A stretch of 64,000 bases of DNA from an uncultured Alphaproteobacteria bacterium (GCA_903897605.1 CAIUCH010000057.1:1-64000); one strand, 5' to 3'; counted from the first letter of the stretch, positions 26,015 through 36,838 are shown. The notes: generated by a model not told the origin, from the sequence alone. Made by a program: numbers and translations.

Positions 26015-26647
26015 CTAGATAATTTCGACTCTATCCACTTCGACGCCCTTGTTGCCTTGGCGCGTGGAATAGCGAATGCGTTGGTCGGGCTCCACAGCTT
26101 GGACGCCCGAGCGGCGCAGCGCGCTGGCATGCAGATAGATGTCGCCGGAACCGGAGTCCGGCATCACAAAGCCGAAACCCTTTTGGTCGTTGAAGAACTT
26201 GACCTTGCCTTCGACCATCGGGCCGGACGGCGCGTTGTTGTCGCGATAGCCGCCGCCCCGGCCACCGCCGCTGAAGCGGTCGCCACCGCCGCCAAAGCGA
26301 TCGCCACCGCCGCCAAAGCGGTCGCCGCCGCCGAACCGGTCGCCGCCGCCGCCGAAATCGCGGCGCGGGCCGCGCGGGGAGGGCGCCTCCGCCGTCGAAA
26401 GATCGACGCTGTGGACATTGACCACCTGAAGGCCACGCTGGGAATCCGCCAGATCGCAGACGATGGTGGCGCCTTGCGGCACTTCGCTATGCCCGACCGC
26501 CTGCAAGGCCGATGCGTGGCAAAAGGCGTCGCTGCCATCGTTCAGGGTTATGAACCCATAGCCCTTGGTCGCGTTGAACCATTTCACCTTGCCCGTCGCG
26601 GAAGTCTGCGCGAGGGCCTTTGAGCCTTCGTTGTCGTAATGTGCCAT
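26015..26647 (-). CDS. Two-domain cold-shock protein with Gly-rich linker
   Basis: The protein has 210 aa from the MAHYDNEG start. CSD1 is GKVKWFNATKGYGFITLNDG (about 18-85) and CSD2 is GKVKFFNDQKGFGFVMPDSG (about 145-210), each with both RNP motifs. The linker has four GGGGDRF-type repeats and RGGG. The ORF-track start 81 codons earlier is an unsupported extension. Tandem CSD proteins bind single-stranded RNA; the RGG-like linker suggests added RNA affinity. It is divergent from a DEAD-box helicase. Confidence 0.9.
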   Translation of the reverse strand: MAHYDNEGSKALAQTSATGKVKWFNATKGYGFITLNDGSDAFCHASALQAVGHSEVPQGATIVCDLADSQRGLQVVNVHSVDLSTAEAPSPRGPRRDFGGGGDRFGGGDRFGGGGDRFGGGGDRFSGGGRGGGYRDNNAPSGPMVEGKVKFFNDQKGFGFVMPDSGSGDIYLHASALRRSGVQAVEPDQRIRYSTRQGNKGVEVDRVEII

Positions 26648-26997
26648 TTGAACCGACGCCACACCCAAGCCGGTTGATAATACGACGCCCCCACGTCCGG
26701 CTGCGAGCAGGGCGCAATCCCATATGATGACTACAGAAATACGAAAGCCGCAAGCGAGGTTAAGAGAAGGTTGCGGCCGCCAAAAGCCTGGCTTTTTTGC
26801 TGCATTGCGAAAATAACTTGACTTTAAAGGGCTTGGCACCGATATACCCATTGTCTCCGTGCGACCGCACAAAGGCCCTTGGGCCGTCATCGCCGGGATT
26901 TTTTCGAACCTCCGTTCCCTCCAGTGTGCGTGGAAGACGGCAACAGCCGTTCCCCCGTGCGCGACCGCGCGCGGACTTCCGGTTTTAAGGACTATCT
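26648..26997. promoter_or_regulatory. Divergent leader region between cold-shock protein and helicase
   Basis: These 350 bp lie between the two divergent starts. They contain no convincing ORF, although two shadow ORFs cross them. The middle is AT-richer (GCATTGCGAAAATAACTTGA). Long 5' leaders are usual for cold-shock genes, so this is a candidate for temperature-responsive mRNA structures, but I cannot point to a specific box. AAGGA seven bases before the helicase GTG is its ribosome binding site. Confidence 0.4.
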
Positions 26998-28323
26998 GTG
27001 ACTGACGTAACTTTTGCCTCGCTTGGCGTCGCCGAGCCGATCCTCCGCGCCTTGGCGGCGGAGAATTATACCCATCCCACCCCCATCCAGGCCCGCGCCA
27101 TCCCGGCGCTGCTGGCGGGCCGCGATCTTCTGGGCATTGCCCAGACCGGCACCGGCAAGACGGCCGCTTTCGGCCTGCCGCTGCTGCAGAAACTCTCCAT
27201 CGGCCATGTGCCGCCCCGTCCGCGGGAAGCCAAGGCCCTGATCCTGGCGCCGACCCGCGAACTGGCGGTGCAGATCGAGGACAGCCTGCGGGTCTATGGA
27301 AAATTCCTCAATCTCAAGCGCGCCGTCATCCTGGGCGGCGTCAGCCAGAATGCCCAGGTCAATGCCACCAAGAATGGCGTCGACATCCTGGTGGCGACAC
27401 CGGGCCGTCTGCTGGACCTGGTGCAGCAGAAACATATCCGCCTCGACGCGGTGTCGGTGCTCATTGTCGATGAAGCCGACCGCATGCTGGACATGGGCTT
27501 CATCCGCGATGTCCGCAAGATCGTGGCGCATCTGCCGAAGGAACGGCAGTCGATGCTGTTCTCCGCCACCATGCCCGACGACATCGTCAAGCTGGTGGGC
27601 GATATGCTCAAGAATCCCGAGCGCATCGAAGTGTCGCCGCAGACCCGCACCGCCGACCGCATCGAGCAGAAACTCTATTATGTGCCGATGCCGCAGAAGC
27701 GCCAGCTGCTCAGCGCGCTGTTGAAGGACGAGGCGATGAACAAGGTCATCGTCTTCACCCGCACCAAGCATGGCGCCAACCGCGTCGCCGAGCATCTCAG
27801 CAAGACCGGCGTGGTGGCCGAGGCCATTCACGGCAACAAAAGCCAGAATGCCCGCCAGCGCGCCCTGGAATTGTTCCGCTGCGGCAAGGCTCGCGTGTTG
27901 GTGGCGACCGATATCGCCGCCCGGGGCATCGACATTGACGACATTTCGCATGTGATCAATTTCGAATTGCCCAACGAGCCGGAAAGTTATGTCCATCGCA
28001 TCGGCCGCACCGCGCGGGCTGGCGGCGAAGGCATTGCGATCTCGTTCTGCGATTCGTCTGAGCGCGAATATCTGCGCGACATCGAAAGGCTGATCCGAAA
28101 TAAAATCACTGCCTTGCCGCACGACCTGCCGGACCTGACCGAAGCCCAGAAGGCCGCCGCCGAAGAGCCGCGCCGTCCGCACGGTCATCGTCATGGCAAG
28201 CCGCATGGCCACAAGGGTGGCGGTCATAAGCCCGGTGGTCATAAGGCTGGCGACGCGGGCGGTCCGGCCAAGAAGCGCAACGGCTCGCGTGCCCATTGGA
28301 ACCGCAAGCGGGACGCCGCCTGA
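26998..28323 (+). CDS. rhlE: DEAD-box ATP-dependent RNA helicase (RhlE-like)
   Basis: This 441-aa helicase has the Q motif YTHPTPIQARAIP, motif I AQTGTGKT, Ia PTRELAVQ, II VDEADRMLD, III SATMP, V ATDIAARGIDID and VI HRIGRTARAG. The C-terminal tail of about 65 residues is rich in His, Gly and Lys (HGHRHGKPHGHKGGGHKPGG), typical of basic RNA-binding tails. The start is GTG with AAGGA upstream. It probably unwinds structured RNA during ribosome assembly or cold shock. yaiI follows at 6 bp. Confidence 0.93.
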   Translation: MTDVTFASLGVAEPILRALAAENYTHPTPIQARAIPALLAGRDLLGIAQTGTGKTAAFGLPLLQKLSIGHVPPRPREAKALILAPTRELAVQIEDSLRVYGKFLNLKRAVILGGVSQNAQVNATKNGVDILVATPGRLLDLVQQKHIRLDAVSVLIVDEADRMLDMGFIRDVRKIVAHLPKERQSMLFSATMPDDIVKLVGDMLKNPERIEVSPQTRTADRIEQKLYYVPMPQKRQLLSALLKDEAMNKVIVFTRTKHGANRVAEHLSKTGVVAEAIHGNKSQNARQRALELFRCGKARVLVATDIAARGIDIDDISHVINFELPNEPESYVHRIGRTARAGGEGIAISFCDSSEREYLRDIERLIRNKITALPHDLPDLTEAQKAAAEEPRRPHGHRHGKPHGHKGGGHKPGGHKAGDAGGPAKKRNGSRAHWNRKRDAA

Positions 28324-28329
28324 TCCGTC

Positions 28330-28782
28330 ATGACGGCGATCTTCGTTGACGGCGACGCCTGTCCGGTGAAAGCCGAGATCGAAAAGGTCGCCACCCGGCA
28401 TGGCCTGCCGGTCACCATCGTCAGCAATGGCGGATTGCGCCCCTCGGCCAATCCGCTGGTCTGCCATGTGATGGTGCCAGACGGTCCCGACGCCGCCGAT
28501 GACTGGATTGCCGAACATGCCGGCGCCGGCGACATCGTCGTCACCGCCGACATTCCGCTGGCCGCGCGCAGCCTTGAAAAAGGCGCGCGGGTCATCGGCC
28601 CCAACGGCAAGCCCTTCACCGAACAGGGGATCGGCATGGCGCTGGGGATGCGCGATCTCAGCCGTCATTTGCGGGAAGTCACGGGCGGCCAGACCCATCA
28701 TGCGGGTTTTTCCAGCAAGGACCGTTCGCGATTTCTTGGCGAACTGGAAAATTGCATCCAGGCCTTGAAGCGCGCAGGCTAG
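28330..28782 (+). CDS. YaiI/YqxD-family (DUF188) protein
   Basis: This 150-aa conserved protein starts FVDGDACPVKAEIEKVA and carries the family blocks DDWIAEHAGAGDIVVTADIPLA and LTFTEQGIG-like KPFTEQGIG. The Asp-rich pattern resembles PIN/NYN-type nucleases, but the biochemical function is not established. It starts 6 bp after the helicase and ends 4 bp before selO, so the three are likely one operon. Confidence 0.9.
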   Translation: MTAIFVDGDACPVKAEIEKVATRHGLPVTIVSNGGLRPSANPLVCHVMVPDGPDAADDWIAEHAGAGDIVVTADIPLAARSLEKGARVIGPNGKPFTEQGIGMALGMRDLSRHLREVTGGQTHHAGFSSKDRSRFLGELENCIQALKRAG

Positions 28783-28786
28783 GGCG

Positions 28787-30238
28787 ATGTCCGAAACCCA
28801 TTCCAGAACCGCGCCATTCGGGCTTGCGCTGGAAAATCACTATGCCCGGCTGCCGGGCGAGTTCTACACCCGCATGCCGGCCGAGAAGGTGGGCAACCAC
28901 CCGGTCCTGCTGCATGCCAATCCCAAGGCGGGGGCCTTGATCGGCCTCGATCCGAAAGCGTTCGCCGATCCGGATTTCGTGCCGGTCTTTTGCGGGCACA
29001 AGCCGCTGGGCGATTTTTCGCCCCTGGCGATGGTCTATTCCGGCCATCAGTTCGGCGCCTGGGCGGGTCAATTGGGCGATGGCCGCGCGCTGCTGATCGG
29101 GCAGGCTCGCGACATGGCCGGTCAATTGTGGGATGTGCAATTGAAGGGCGCGGGTCTGACGCCCTATTCGCGCTTCGGCGATGGGCGCGCGGTGATGCGT
29201 TCCACCATCCGCGAATATCTGGGCAGCGAAGCGATTGGCGCCCTTGGCATTGCCACCAGCCGGGCGCTTTGCATCATTTCCACCGGCGAAACGGTGATGC
29301 GCGAGCAGCCGGAGCCGGGCGCCATCCTCACCCGCCTGGCAAAGAGTCATATCCGTTTCGGCCATTTCGAGCATTTCCACCATCGCGGCAAGCATGAGCA
29401 GGTGCGGCTTCTGGCCGATCATGTGATCGGTGAGTATTTTCCGGAATTCATCGGCGATCATGCCGGCTGGTTCGGCGAGGTGGTCAGGCGCACCGCCGAA
29501 TTGATGGCCGCGTGGCAAGCGGCGGGTTTCGCCCACGGCGTGATGAATACCGACAATATGTCCATCCTGGGTCTGACCTTGGATTACGGACCTTATGGGT
29601 TCCTCGACGCCTATGATCCGGATTTCATCTGCAACCATACCGACGAAGGCGGGCGCTATTCCTTTTCCAACCAGCCTGGCATCGGTCAGTGGAATCTGCG
29701 CGCGCTGGCCTTGGCGCTGTCCAGCCTGATCGATAGCGACAGGCTGGTCGAACAGCTCAATGCTTATGAATCGATTTTTGTCACCCGTTTCCGCGCTCTG
29801 ATGCGCGCCAAGGTCGGGCTGGTCAGCGACCGGGAAGGCGATGACGATCTGATCCGTTCGCTGTTGGTGCTGATGGCCAAAGCCCGCGCCGACTACACGT
29901 TGACCTTCCGGCAATTGCCCCAGGCGGCGGAAAGCTGGCTGGCCCTGTTTGGCGAAGCCCGCTCCGAAGCTCCCGCCTGGCTTGCCCGCTACCGCGCCCG
30001 CATGGACGGTGAGGGCGGCCGGACAGCCGCCATGAATGCGGTCAATCCCAAATATGTCCTGCGAAACTGGGTGGCGGAAACCGCCATCCGGGCAGTGGAG
30101 GATCGGGGCGATGCCGGGCCGCTGGACCGTGTTTTGAGGTTGGTGCAGAGCCCCTATGCCGAACATGCGGGCGACGACGCCTGGGCTTTGCCGCCGGCGC
30201 CCGAATATTGCGGCCTTTCGGTCTCCTGCTCCTCCTGA
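28787..30238 (+). CDS. selO: SelO-type protein adenylyltransferase (YdiU/UPF0061)
   Basis: This 483-aa pseudokinase-fold enzyme transfers AMP to protein Ser/Thr/Tyr residues. Family blocks are [42 protein letters not shown]-like [33 protein letters not shown] and the C-terminal [11 protein letters not shown]. The conserved Asp residues of the active site (NTDNMS and LDYGP) are present. Known SelO proteins modify targets during oxidative stress. It is positioned between yaiI and leuD, possibly cotranscribed. Confidence 0.95.
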   Translation: MSETHSRTAPFGLALENHYARLPGEFYTRMPAEKVGNHPVLLHANPKAGALIGLDPKAFADPDFVPVFCGHKPLGDFSPLAMVYSGHQFGAWAGQLGDGRALLIGQARDMAGQLWDVQLKGAGLTPYSRFGDGRAVMRSTIREYLGSEAIGALGIATSRALCIISTGETVMREQPEPGAILTRLAKSHIRFGHFEHFHHRGKHEQVRLLADHVIGEYFPEFIGDHAGWFGEVVRRTAELMAAWQAAGFAHGVMNTDNMSILGLTLDYGPYGFLDAYDPDFICNHTDEGGRYSFSNQPGIGQWNLRALALALSSLIDSDRLVEQLNAYESIFVTRFRALMRAKVGLVSDREGDDDLIRSLLVLMAKARADYTLTFRQLPQAAESWLALFGEARSEAPAWLARYRARMDGEGGRTAAMNAVNPKYVLRNWVAETAIRAVEDRGDAGPLDRVLRLVQSPYAEHAGDDAWALPPAPEYCGLSVSCSS

Positions 30239-30305
30239 AGCGGCTGAAATTGCCGCGCAAATACGGGTGGCAGGGGCGGGGCGGACCGATTATGGTCCCG
30301 CCGCC

Positions 30306-30911
30306 ATGGAACCTTTCAAGACGCTGGACGGCATCGCCGCGCCCCTCAACATGATCAATGTCGACACCGACATGATCATCCCCAAGCAATTCCTCAAAAC
30401 CATTCATCGCACCGGACTGGGCAAGGCTCTGTTCGACGAGATGCGTTACAAGCCCGACGGCAGCGAGAATCCGGATTTCGTGCTGAACAAACCGGCCTAT
30501 CGCAAGGCGCAGATCCTGGTGACCGGCGAGAATTTCGGCTGCGGCTCGTCGCGTGAGCATGCACCCTGGGCGCTGCTGGATTTCGGCATCCGCTGTGTCA
30601 TCGCCACCAGCTTTGCCGATATTTTCTACAACAATTGTTTCAAGAACGGCATTCTGCCGATCCGTCTGCCGCAGGAGATCGTCGACAAGCTGATGGACGA
30701 TGCCGGACGCGGCGCCAATGCCCGCATCTCGGTCAATCTGGAAACGCTGGAGATTCGCGGTCCCGATGGCGGCATGGTCACGTTCGAGGTCGATGAATTT
30801 CGCCGCCAGTGCCTGCTCAATGGCTGGGACGATATCGGACTGACCCTGCGCGACGAGGACAAGATCACGTCGTATGAAGCGCGGCACAAAGCCGACGCGC
30901 CCTGGCTGTAA
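30306..30911 (+). CDS. leuD: 3-isopropylmalate dehydratase small subunit
   Basis: LeuD (201 aa) works with LeuC to isomerise isopropylmalate in leucine synthesis, and citramalate in the CimA route. The track ORF starts at 30156, but the ATG at 30306 gives the usual [14 protein letters not shown] start and length. Motifs are [31 protein letters not shown] and [15 protein letters not shown]. leuB follows at 9 bp. LeuC is not in the window. Confidence 0.95.
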   Translation: MEPFKTLDGIAAPLNMINVDTDMIIPKQFLKTIHRTGLGKALFDEMRYKPDGSENPDFVLNKPAYRKAQILVTGENFGCGSSREHAPWALLDFGIRCVIATSFADIFYNNCFKNGILPIRLPQEIVDKLMDDAGRGANARISVNLETLEIRGPDGGMVTFEVDEFRRQCLLNGWDDIGLTLRDEDKITSYEARHKADAPWL

Positions 30912-30920
30912 GAGAGAGAC

Positions 30921-32021
30921 ATGCACAATATTCTTCTGACGCCGGGCGACGGCATCGGTCCCGAAGTGATGGACGCTACCCAGCGGGTGCTCTCCTGGTA
31001 TGGCCAGAACCGCAATTTCGGTTACACCACCCAGGAAGGCCTAATCGGCGGCACTGCGTTTGAAAAGACCGGGCGCTCCGATCCGGACGACACCATCGCC
31101 AAGGCAAAAAAGGCCGATGCAGTTCTGTTCGGAGCGGTGGGCGGGCCGCAATGGGACGTGCTGCCCTTCGCCCAGAAGCCGGAACGGGGCCTGCTGCGCC
31201 TGCGCAAGGATCTGGAGCTGTTCGCCAATCTGCGACCGGCGCTGTGCTTCGATGCGTTGAAAGATGCCTCCAGTCTCAAGCCCGAGATCGTGTCTGGTCT
31301 CGACATTCTGATCGTGCGCGAGCTGACCGGCGGGGTTTATTTCGGCGAGCCCAAGGAAACCACCACCTTGCCGGATGGCCAGAAGCGCGCCGTCGATACT
31401 CAGGTTTACACCACCTCGGAAATCGCCCGCATCGCCCGCGTCGCTTTCGAGCTGGCGCGGCTGCGCGGCAAGCGCGTCGCCTCGGCGGAGAAATCCAATG
31501 TAATGGTGACCGGCGTATTGTGGCGCGAAGTCGTCACCAAGGTGCACAAGGACGAGTTCCCCGATATCGCGCTTAGCCATGTGCTGGCCGACAATTGCGC
31601 CATGCAGCTGGTGCGCAATCCCAAGCAGTATGACGTCATCGTCACGGATAATCTGTTCGGCGACGTGCTGTCGGACGAGGCGGCGCAGCTCACCGGCTCG
31701 ATCGGCATGCTGCCATCGGCATCGCTTGGCGCGAAGATCAACGGCAAGCAGGCGGCGCTCTATGAGCCCATCCATGGCAGCGCGCCGGATATCGCGGGCA
31801 AGGGCCTGGCCAATCCGATCGCCTCCATTCTCTCCTTCGCCATGTGCCTGCGTTATTCCTTCGGCCGGGTCGAGGACGCGCTGCTGCTGGAAAAGGCGGT
31901 GGAACGGGTGCTGGCCGATGGCTATCGCACCGGTGACATCATGCAGCCGGGCATGACCCAGTTGGGCACGACGGCGATGACGGATGCGATCCTGAAGGCG
32001 TTGGCGAAATTGTCGGCCTGA
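30921..32021 (+). CDS. leuB: 3-isopropylmalate dehydrogenase
   Basis: LeuB (366 aa) oxidatively decarboxylates 3-isopropylmalate with NAD+. Motifs are [39 protein letters not shown], the metal site [27 protein letters not shown], and the nucleotide loop [15 protein letters not shown]. It is directly downstream of leuD, and its stop is 3 bp from the convergent dioxygenase gene. Confidence 0.96.
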   Translation: MHNILLTPGDGIGPEVMDATQRVLSWYGQNRNFGYTTQEGLIGGTAFEKTGRSDPDDTIAKAKKADAVLFGAVGGPQWDVLPFAQKPERGLLRLRKDLELFANLRPALCFDALKDASSLKPEIVSGLDILIVRELTGGVYFGEPKETTTLPDGQKRAVDTQVYTTSEIARIARVAFELARLRGKRVASAEKSNVMVTGVLWREVVTKVHKDEFPDIALSHVLADNCAMQLVRNPKQYDVIVTDNLFGDVLSDEAAQLTGSIGMLPSASLGAKINGKQAALYEPIHGSAPDIAGKGLANPIASILSFAMCLRYSFGRVEDALLLEKAVERVLADGYRTGDIMQPGMTQLGTTAMTDAILKALAKLSA

Positions 32022-32024
32022 TTT

Positions 32025-32702
32025 TCAGCCGCGGGACCATCTGCGGGTCAGGTTCTGGACCACGGCTTCCAGCCTGGTCCGGCTGATCCAGTCCATCTTG
32101 AGTCCTTCCAGCCCCATCACATCCTTCACTTCGAACACCAGATTGCGCTCGGCTTCGTCCGGAATCATGCTTTCGATGAAGGTGATGCAGACCAGCCGCG
32201 TGCCCGATGTCACGGGCCGCACTTCGTGCAGCGTGGTCGAGGGATAGACAAAGGCTTCGCCGGGCTTGCCCTTGATCATGATGGGCAGGGTGCCGACATG
32301 CAGCGTCAGTTCGCCGCCTTCATAGCTGGCGGGATCGTTCAGAAAAATGGTGCAGGAAAGATCCGAGCGCAATTGATAAGCGCCCCCCGGAATATTGATG
32401 TTCATGATCGCGGCATCGGCATGGACGCCGTATTTCATGCCCGGCTCGTAACGGCTCAGCAGGGGCGGGGCGATGCGCTTGGGAAGGGCGAAATCCCGAA
32501 ACGGGCGGCAGCGCTGGAAGGCATCGATCACGATCTGGGCCGCTTCGGGATAGCGCGGATCGCTCTGGTTGGATTGCAGATTGACCTTGGTGATATTGGC
32601 GGGGTTGGACAAACGCCCCTCCACGAACGGGAGTTCGTTGGAAAACTGGACCAGGCGCGCGATTTCCGCCGGATTCAAGAAGTCGCGAATTTCCTGGAAC
32701 AT
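32025..32702 (-). CDS. PKHD-type 2-oxoglutarate/Fe(II) dioxygenase (PiuC/YbiX-like)
   Basis: The preferred start is the ATG at 32702, six bases after GAGG, giving 225 aa; the longer track ORF is not supported. It begins MFQEIRDFLNPAEIARL. The iron site is GVHADAAIMN (His, Asp) with distal STTLHEVRPV (His), and the 2-oxoglutarate Arg is in SGTRLVCITF. Family members often sit near iron-uptake genes, and none is seen here. It is convergent with leuB and divergent from pyc. Confidence 0.92.
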   Translation of the reverse strand: MFQEIRDFLNPAEIARLVQFSNELPFVEGRLSNPANITKVNLQSNQSDPRYPEAAQIVIDAFQRCRPFRDFALPKRIAPPLLSRYEPGMKYGVHADAAIMNINIPGGAYQLRSDLSCTIFLNDPASYEGGELTLHVGTLPIMIKGKPGEAFVYPSTTLHEVRPVTSGTRLVCITFIESMIPDEAERNLVFEVKDVMGLEGLKMDWISRTRLEAVVQNLTRRWSRG

Positions 32703-33238
32703 GGAGCCCTCGGCGATGTCGCGCAAACCATAGCAAACCAGGACATTCCTGCCCATGCGCCAGCCTGCGGCCACCTGTCCCGCTCCAGATGCCCGATTGC
32801 GGTCTTTAAACATACGCAAAAGGTAATTTTCCTGAACATCTCTGCGCGAAGTTGGCGACATTTGCGAGTGACTCTGGTGTTGGAAAAATTGTCCTCCCAG
32901 CTAATTTCTTCCCTCCATAAGCCGCGACGCAAAGACCAAGATCTCGCATTCCTCGCATCTGCGTTGGCGGCTGTTCGGGCTTGGCGCGCAGCTTCTGCTG
33001 GCTTCGGCCTGGTTCGCCGACAAGCCGAAATCGCATGGTCCACGCGGCCGTCAGGGCGAACTTGGGTTGCATCCCGCGCCAGCGGAATAGAGGCTTGCGG
33101 ACAGGAAAAATCCCGGCCCGGAAGAGCTTGGCGGCGGGCAAAACCATAAAAAACACCAAGGGTTAGGTGGATCTCAGACGGGCGTTGCGTTGCTTACGCA
33201 GTTGCAACATAAAGCTTCGTCCATTTTCCAGGCTGCCT
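32703..33238. other. Divergent intergenic region between dioxygenase and pyc
   Basis: This 536-bp stretch has no ORF I would defend; the ORFs drawn across it are extensions of the flanking genes or shadows. It must hold the promoters of both divergent genes. A somewhat AT-rich spot (CCATAAAAAACACCAAGGG, about 33146-33164) lies about 80 bp before pyc. I see no clear sigma70 pair, riboswitch or tRNA. Confidence 0.4.
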
Positions 33239-36200
33239 ATGTCCGTCCCCTTCAGCCGCCTTCTGGTGGCCAACCGCTCCGAGATCGCGATCCGCGTTTT
33301 CCGCGCCGCGACCGAGCTGGGCATCTCGACCATCGCGGTCTATGCCGAAGAGGACAAACTCTCGCTCCATCGCTTCAAGGCGGACGAGGCCTATCAGATC
33401 GGCAAGGGCAAGGGGCCGGTCGAAGCCTATCTTTCCATCGACGAAATCCTGCGGGTGGCGAAGGAAGTCAAAGCCGACGCCATCCATCCCGGCTATGGCC
33501 TGTTGTCGGAGAGCCCGGAATTCGCCGAAGCCTGCGCGGCGGCAGGCATCATTTTCATCGGCCCGTCACCCAGGACGCTCCGCACCCTCGGCAACAAGGT
33601 CGATGCGCGCAATCTTGCGGTCTCGGTCGGCGTGCCGGTGATGTCCGCCAGCCCGCCCTTGCCCGACGATCCGGAAGAAGTGAAAGCGCTGGCGCGCACG
33701 GTCGGCTATCCGGTGATGCTGAAGGCTTCCTGGGGCGGCGGCGGGCGCGGCATGCGCCCCATCGAGAGCGAAGAGGCGTTGCTCGACGCGGTTTTCACCG
33801 CCAGGCGCGAAGCCAAGGCGGCGTTCGGCAAGGACGAAGTCTATCTCGAGAAGCTGGTGCGGCATGCTCGTCATGTCGAAGTGCAGGTGCTGGGCGACAG
33901 TCATGGCACCCTGGTGCATCTCTATGAGCGCGACTGTTCGATCCAGCGCCGCAACCAGAAGGTAATCGAGCGGGCACCCGCGCCCTATCTCGATCCCGAT
34001 ACCCGCCAGCAATTATGCGCGGCGGCGCTCAAGATCGCCGGCGGCACCGATTATGTCGGGGCCGGCACCGTCGAATTCCTGATTGATGTCGATACCGGAA
34101 AATTCTATTTCATCGAGGTCAACCCCCGCATCCAGGTCGAGCACACCGTCACCGAAGTGGTGTGCAATCTCGACATCGTAAAGGCCCAGATCCGCATCGC
34201 CGAAGGCCGGCGCATCGGCGTGATGGGCGATGACGGCGCCTATGAGACCGGCATTCCGCCGCAAGGTGAGATCGCCACCCATGGCCATGCCATGCAATGC
34301 CGCATCACCACCGAAAATCCCGAAAATAATTTCATTCCCGATTATGGCCGCATCATCGCCTATCGCGGCGCCACCGGCTTTGGCATCCGCATCGATGGCG
34401 GCACGGCCTATTCCGGCGCGGTGGTGACGCGCTGGTATGATCCCTTGCTGGAGAAAGTCACCGCCTGGGCCGCCACGCCCGCGGAAACCATCGCGCGCAT
34501 GGAACGGGCCTTGCGCGAATACCGCATCCGGGGCGTCGCCACCAACCTGCCCTTCCTGGAGACGGTGCTCAGTCATCCCAAATTCCGCTCCAATCAATAC
34601 ACCACCCGCTTCATCGACGAGACGCCAGAGCTGTTTCATCTGCCGCCCCGCCGCGACCGCGCCACCAAGCTTTTGACCTACATCGCGGATGTGACGGTGA
34701 ACGGCCATCCGGAGACACGCGGCCGCGCCCGGCCACCCGCCGATGCCCGCAAGCCAGAAGCGCCTTTCTTCGACCGCCCCCCCGCGTCCGGCGCCAAGCA
34801 GCGCCTGGATCAATTGGGTCCGGAGAAATTCGCCCAATGGATGAAGGACCATAAACAGGTCCTGGTCACCGACACCACCATGCGCGACGGGCATCAGTCC
34901 CTGCTCGCCACCCGTATGCGCACCCACGACATCGCCGGCATCGCCTCGGCCTATGCCAAGAGCCTGCCGCAGCTGCTGTCGCTGGAATGCTGGGGCGGCG
35001 CCACTTTCGACGTGGCGATGCGGTTTCTGGGCGAGGATCCCTGGGAGCGCTTGGCGCTGGTGCGCGAACGGACGCCCAATCTTCTTACCCAGATGCTGCT
35101 GCGCGGCGCCAATGGCGTCGGCTACACCAATTATCCCGACAATGTGGTGAAGGAATTAGTCCGGCGCACCGCGGCGGCGGGGATGGATATGTTCCGCATC
35201 TTCGATTGTCTGAACTGGGTGGAGAATATGCGCGTTGCCATCGATGCGGTGCGCGACGCCGGCAAGCTGGCGGAAGGCGCGGTCTGTTACACCGGCGATT
35301 TGTTCGATCCGGCGCGCTCCAAATACGACCTGGCCTATTACATCGGCATGGCGAAAGCCCTGGAAAAAGCCGGCTGTCATATCCTGGCGATCAAGGACAT
35401 GGCGGGTTTGCTCAAGCCTGCCCAGGCGCGGGTGCTGATCGGCGCGCTGAAGAACGAGATCGGGCTGCCGATCCATCTGCACACCCATGACACATCGGGC
35501 ATCGCCGGTGCCACCATCCTGGCGGCGGTGGATGCCGGCGTCGATGCGGTGGATGCGGCGATGGATGCGATGTCGGGGACCACGTCGCAGCCTTGCCTGG
35601 GTTCGATCGTCGAGGCTCTGCGTCACACGCCGCGCGATCCCGGGCTCGATCCCGAAGCGATCCGCCAGATCAGTTTCTATTGGGAGGCGGTGCGCACCCA
35701 ATATGCCGCCTTCGAAAGCGACCTCAAGGCAGGCGCTTCGGAAGTCTATCTCCACGAAATGCCGGGTGGCCAGTTCACCAATCTGAAGGAACAGGCGCGT
35801 TCGCTGGGGCTGGAGACGCGCTGGCATGAAGTCGCCAAGGCCTATCGCGCCGCCAACGATCTGTTCGGCGACATCGTGAAAGTCACGCCGTCATCCAAAG
35901 TCGTCGGCGACATGGCGCTGATGATGGTGGCGCAGGGGCTTTCCAGTGCCGATGTGCTCGACCCCAAACACGACATGGCTTTCCCCGCCTCGGTGGTGGA
36001 AATGCTGCGCGGCGATCTGGGCCAGCCTTTGGGCGGTTGGCCAATGGCGCTGCAGGACAAGGCGCTGAAAGACATCAAGCCCAGCACCGCCCGGCCTGGC
36101 GCATTGCTCCCCGCCACCGACATGGCCGCGGCAAAGAAGGAAGCCGAGACCAGGATCGGCCGGCCGCTGGAAGGCGACGAGCTGATGTCCTACTTGATGT

Positions 36201-36700
36201 ATCCCAAGGTCTTTAGCGACTACGCCGCCATGCAGGGCAAGTATGGACCGGTCTCGGTGCTGCCGACGCCGGTATTCTTCTATGGCATGACGCCAGGTGA
36301 CGAGATCGCCATCGAGCTGGAGCGGGGCAAATCACTGGTGTTGCGGCTGCAGACCATCGGCGACACCGATGAAGAAGGCAAAGTGCGCGTCTTCTTCGAG
36401 CTCAATGGCCAGCCCCGCATCGTCAAGGTGCCCAACCGCTCCGCCAAGGCCACCGTCGAAGTGCGGCGCAAGGCGGAGGAGGGCAACGATGCTCATGTCG
36501 CCGCTCCGATGCCCGGCGCCATTTCCACCGTCGCGGTGAAGAAAGGCGAGGCGGTCAAGGCGGGCGATGTGCTTCTCACCATCGAGGCGATGAAGATGGA
36601 AACCGCGCTGCATGCGCCGCGCGACGGCACCGTCGCCGAATTGCTGGTGACGCCGGGCGCCCAGATCGACGCCAAGGATCTGTTGGTGGTCTTGGGATAA
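33239..36700 (+). CDS. pyc: Pyruvate carboxylase
   Basis: Pyc (1153 aa) carboxylates pyruvate to oxaloacetate, refilling the TCA cycle. Domain order is biotin carboxylase (1 to about 460: KASWGGGGRGMRPI, FIEVNPRIQVEHTVTE), carboxyltransferase (about 540-830: TTMRDGHQSLLATRMR, metal site HTHDTSGI), the tetramerisation part, and a biotinyl domain with EAMKMET (Lys near 1119). The ATG at 33239 follows AGG eight bases upstream; the track start at 33167 has no support. It is a single-chain, full-length enzyme. Confidence 0.96.
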   Translation: MSVPFSRLLVANRSEIAIRVFRAATELGISTIAVYAEEDKLSLHRFKADEAYQIGKGKGPVEAYLSIDEILRVAKEVKADAIHPGYGLLSESPEFAEACAAAGIIFIGPSPRTLRTLGNKVDARNLAVSVGVPVMSASPPLPDDPEEVKALARTVGYPVMLKASWGGGGRGMRPIESEEALLDAVFTARREAKAAFGKDEVYLEKLVRHARHVEVQVLGDSHGTLVHLYERDCSIQRRNQKVIERAPAPYLDPDTRQQLCAAALKIAGGTDYVGAGTVEFLIDVDTGKFYFIEVNPRIQVEHTVTEVVCNLDIVKAQIRIAEGRRIGVMGDDGAYETGIPPQGEIATHGHAMQCRITTENPENNFIPDYGRIIAYRGATGFGIRIDGGTAYSGAVVTRWYDPLLEKVTAWAATPAETIARMERALREYRIRGVATNLPFLETVLSHPKFRSNQYTTRFIDETPELFHLPPRRDRATKLLTYIADVTVNGHPETRGRARPPADARKPEAPFFDRPPASGAKQRLDQLGPEKFAQWMKDHKQVLVTDTTMRDGHQSLLATRMRTHDIAGIASAYAKSLPQLLSLECWGGATFDVAMRFLGEDPWERLALVRERTPNLLTQMLLRGANGVGYTNYPDNVVKELVRRTAAAGMDMFRIFDCLNWVENMRVAIDAVRDAGKLAEGAVCYTGDLFDPARSKYDLAYYIGMAKALEKAGCHILAIKDMAGLLKPAQARVLIGALKNEIGLPIHLHTHDTSGIAGATILAAVDAGVDAVDAAMDAMSGTTSQPCLGSIVEALRHTPRDPGLDPEAIRQISFYWEAVRTQYAAFESDLKAGASEVYLHEMPGGQFTNLKEQARSLGLETRWHEVAKAYRAANDLFGDIVKVTPSSKVVGDMALMMVAQGLSSADVLDPKHDMAFPASVVEMLRGDLGQPLGGWPMALQDKALKDIKPSTARPGALLPATDMAAAKKEAETRIGRPLEGDELMSYLMYPKVFSDYAAMQGKYGPVSVLPTPVFFYGMTPGDEIAIELERGKSLVLRLQTIGDTDEEGKVRVFFELNGQPRIVKVPNRSAKATVEVRRKAEEGNDAHVAAPMPGAISTVAVKKGEAVKAGDVLLTIEAMKMETALHAPRDGTVAELLVTPGAQIDAKDLLVVLG

Positions 36701-36838
36701 GGCGAGCCGGACACCAGAGGGTTCGCCGCGCCCGGCTCCGACCTGCGGCGGCAATTTCGCCGATTCTGGGCTTGGCTTTTGTTTCCTGGCGGGCGCGCCA
36801 TCTGTGACAGGGGCACCGCCCGCGTGTAGACAGGCGCA

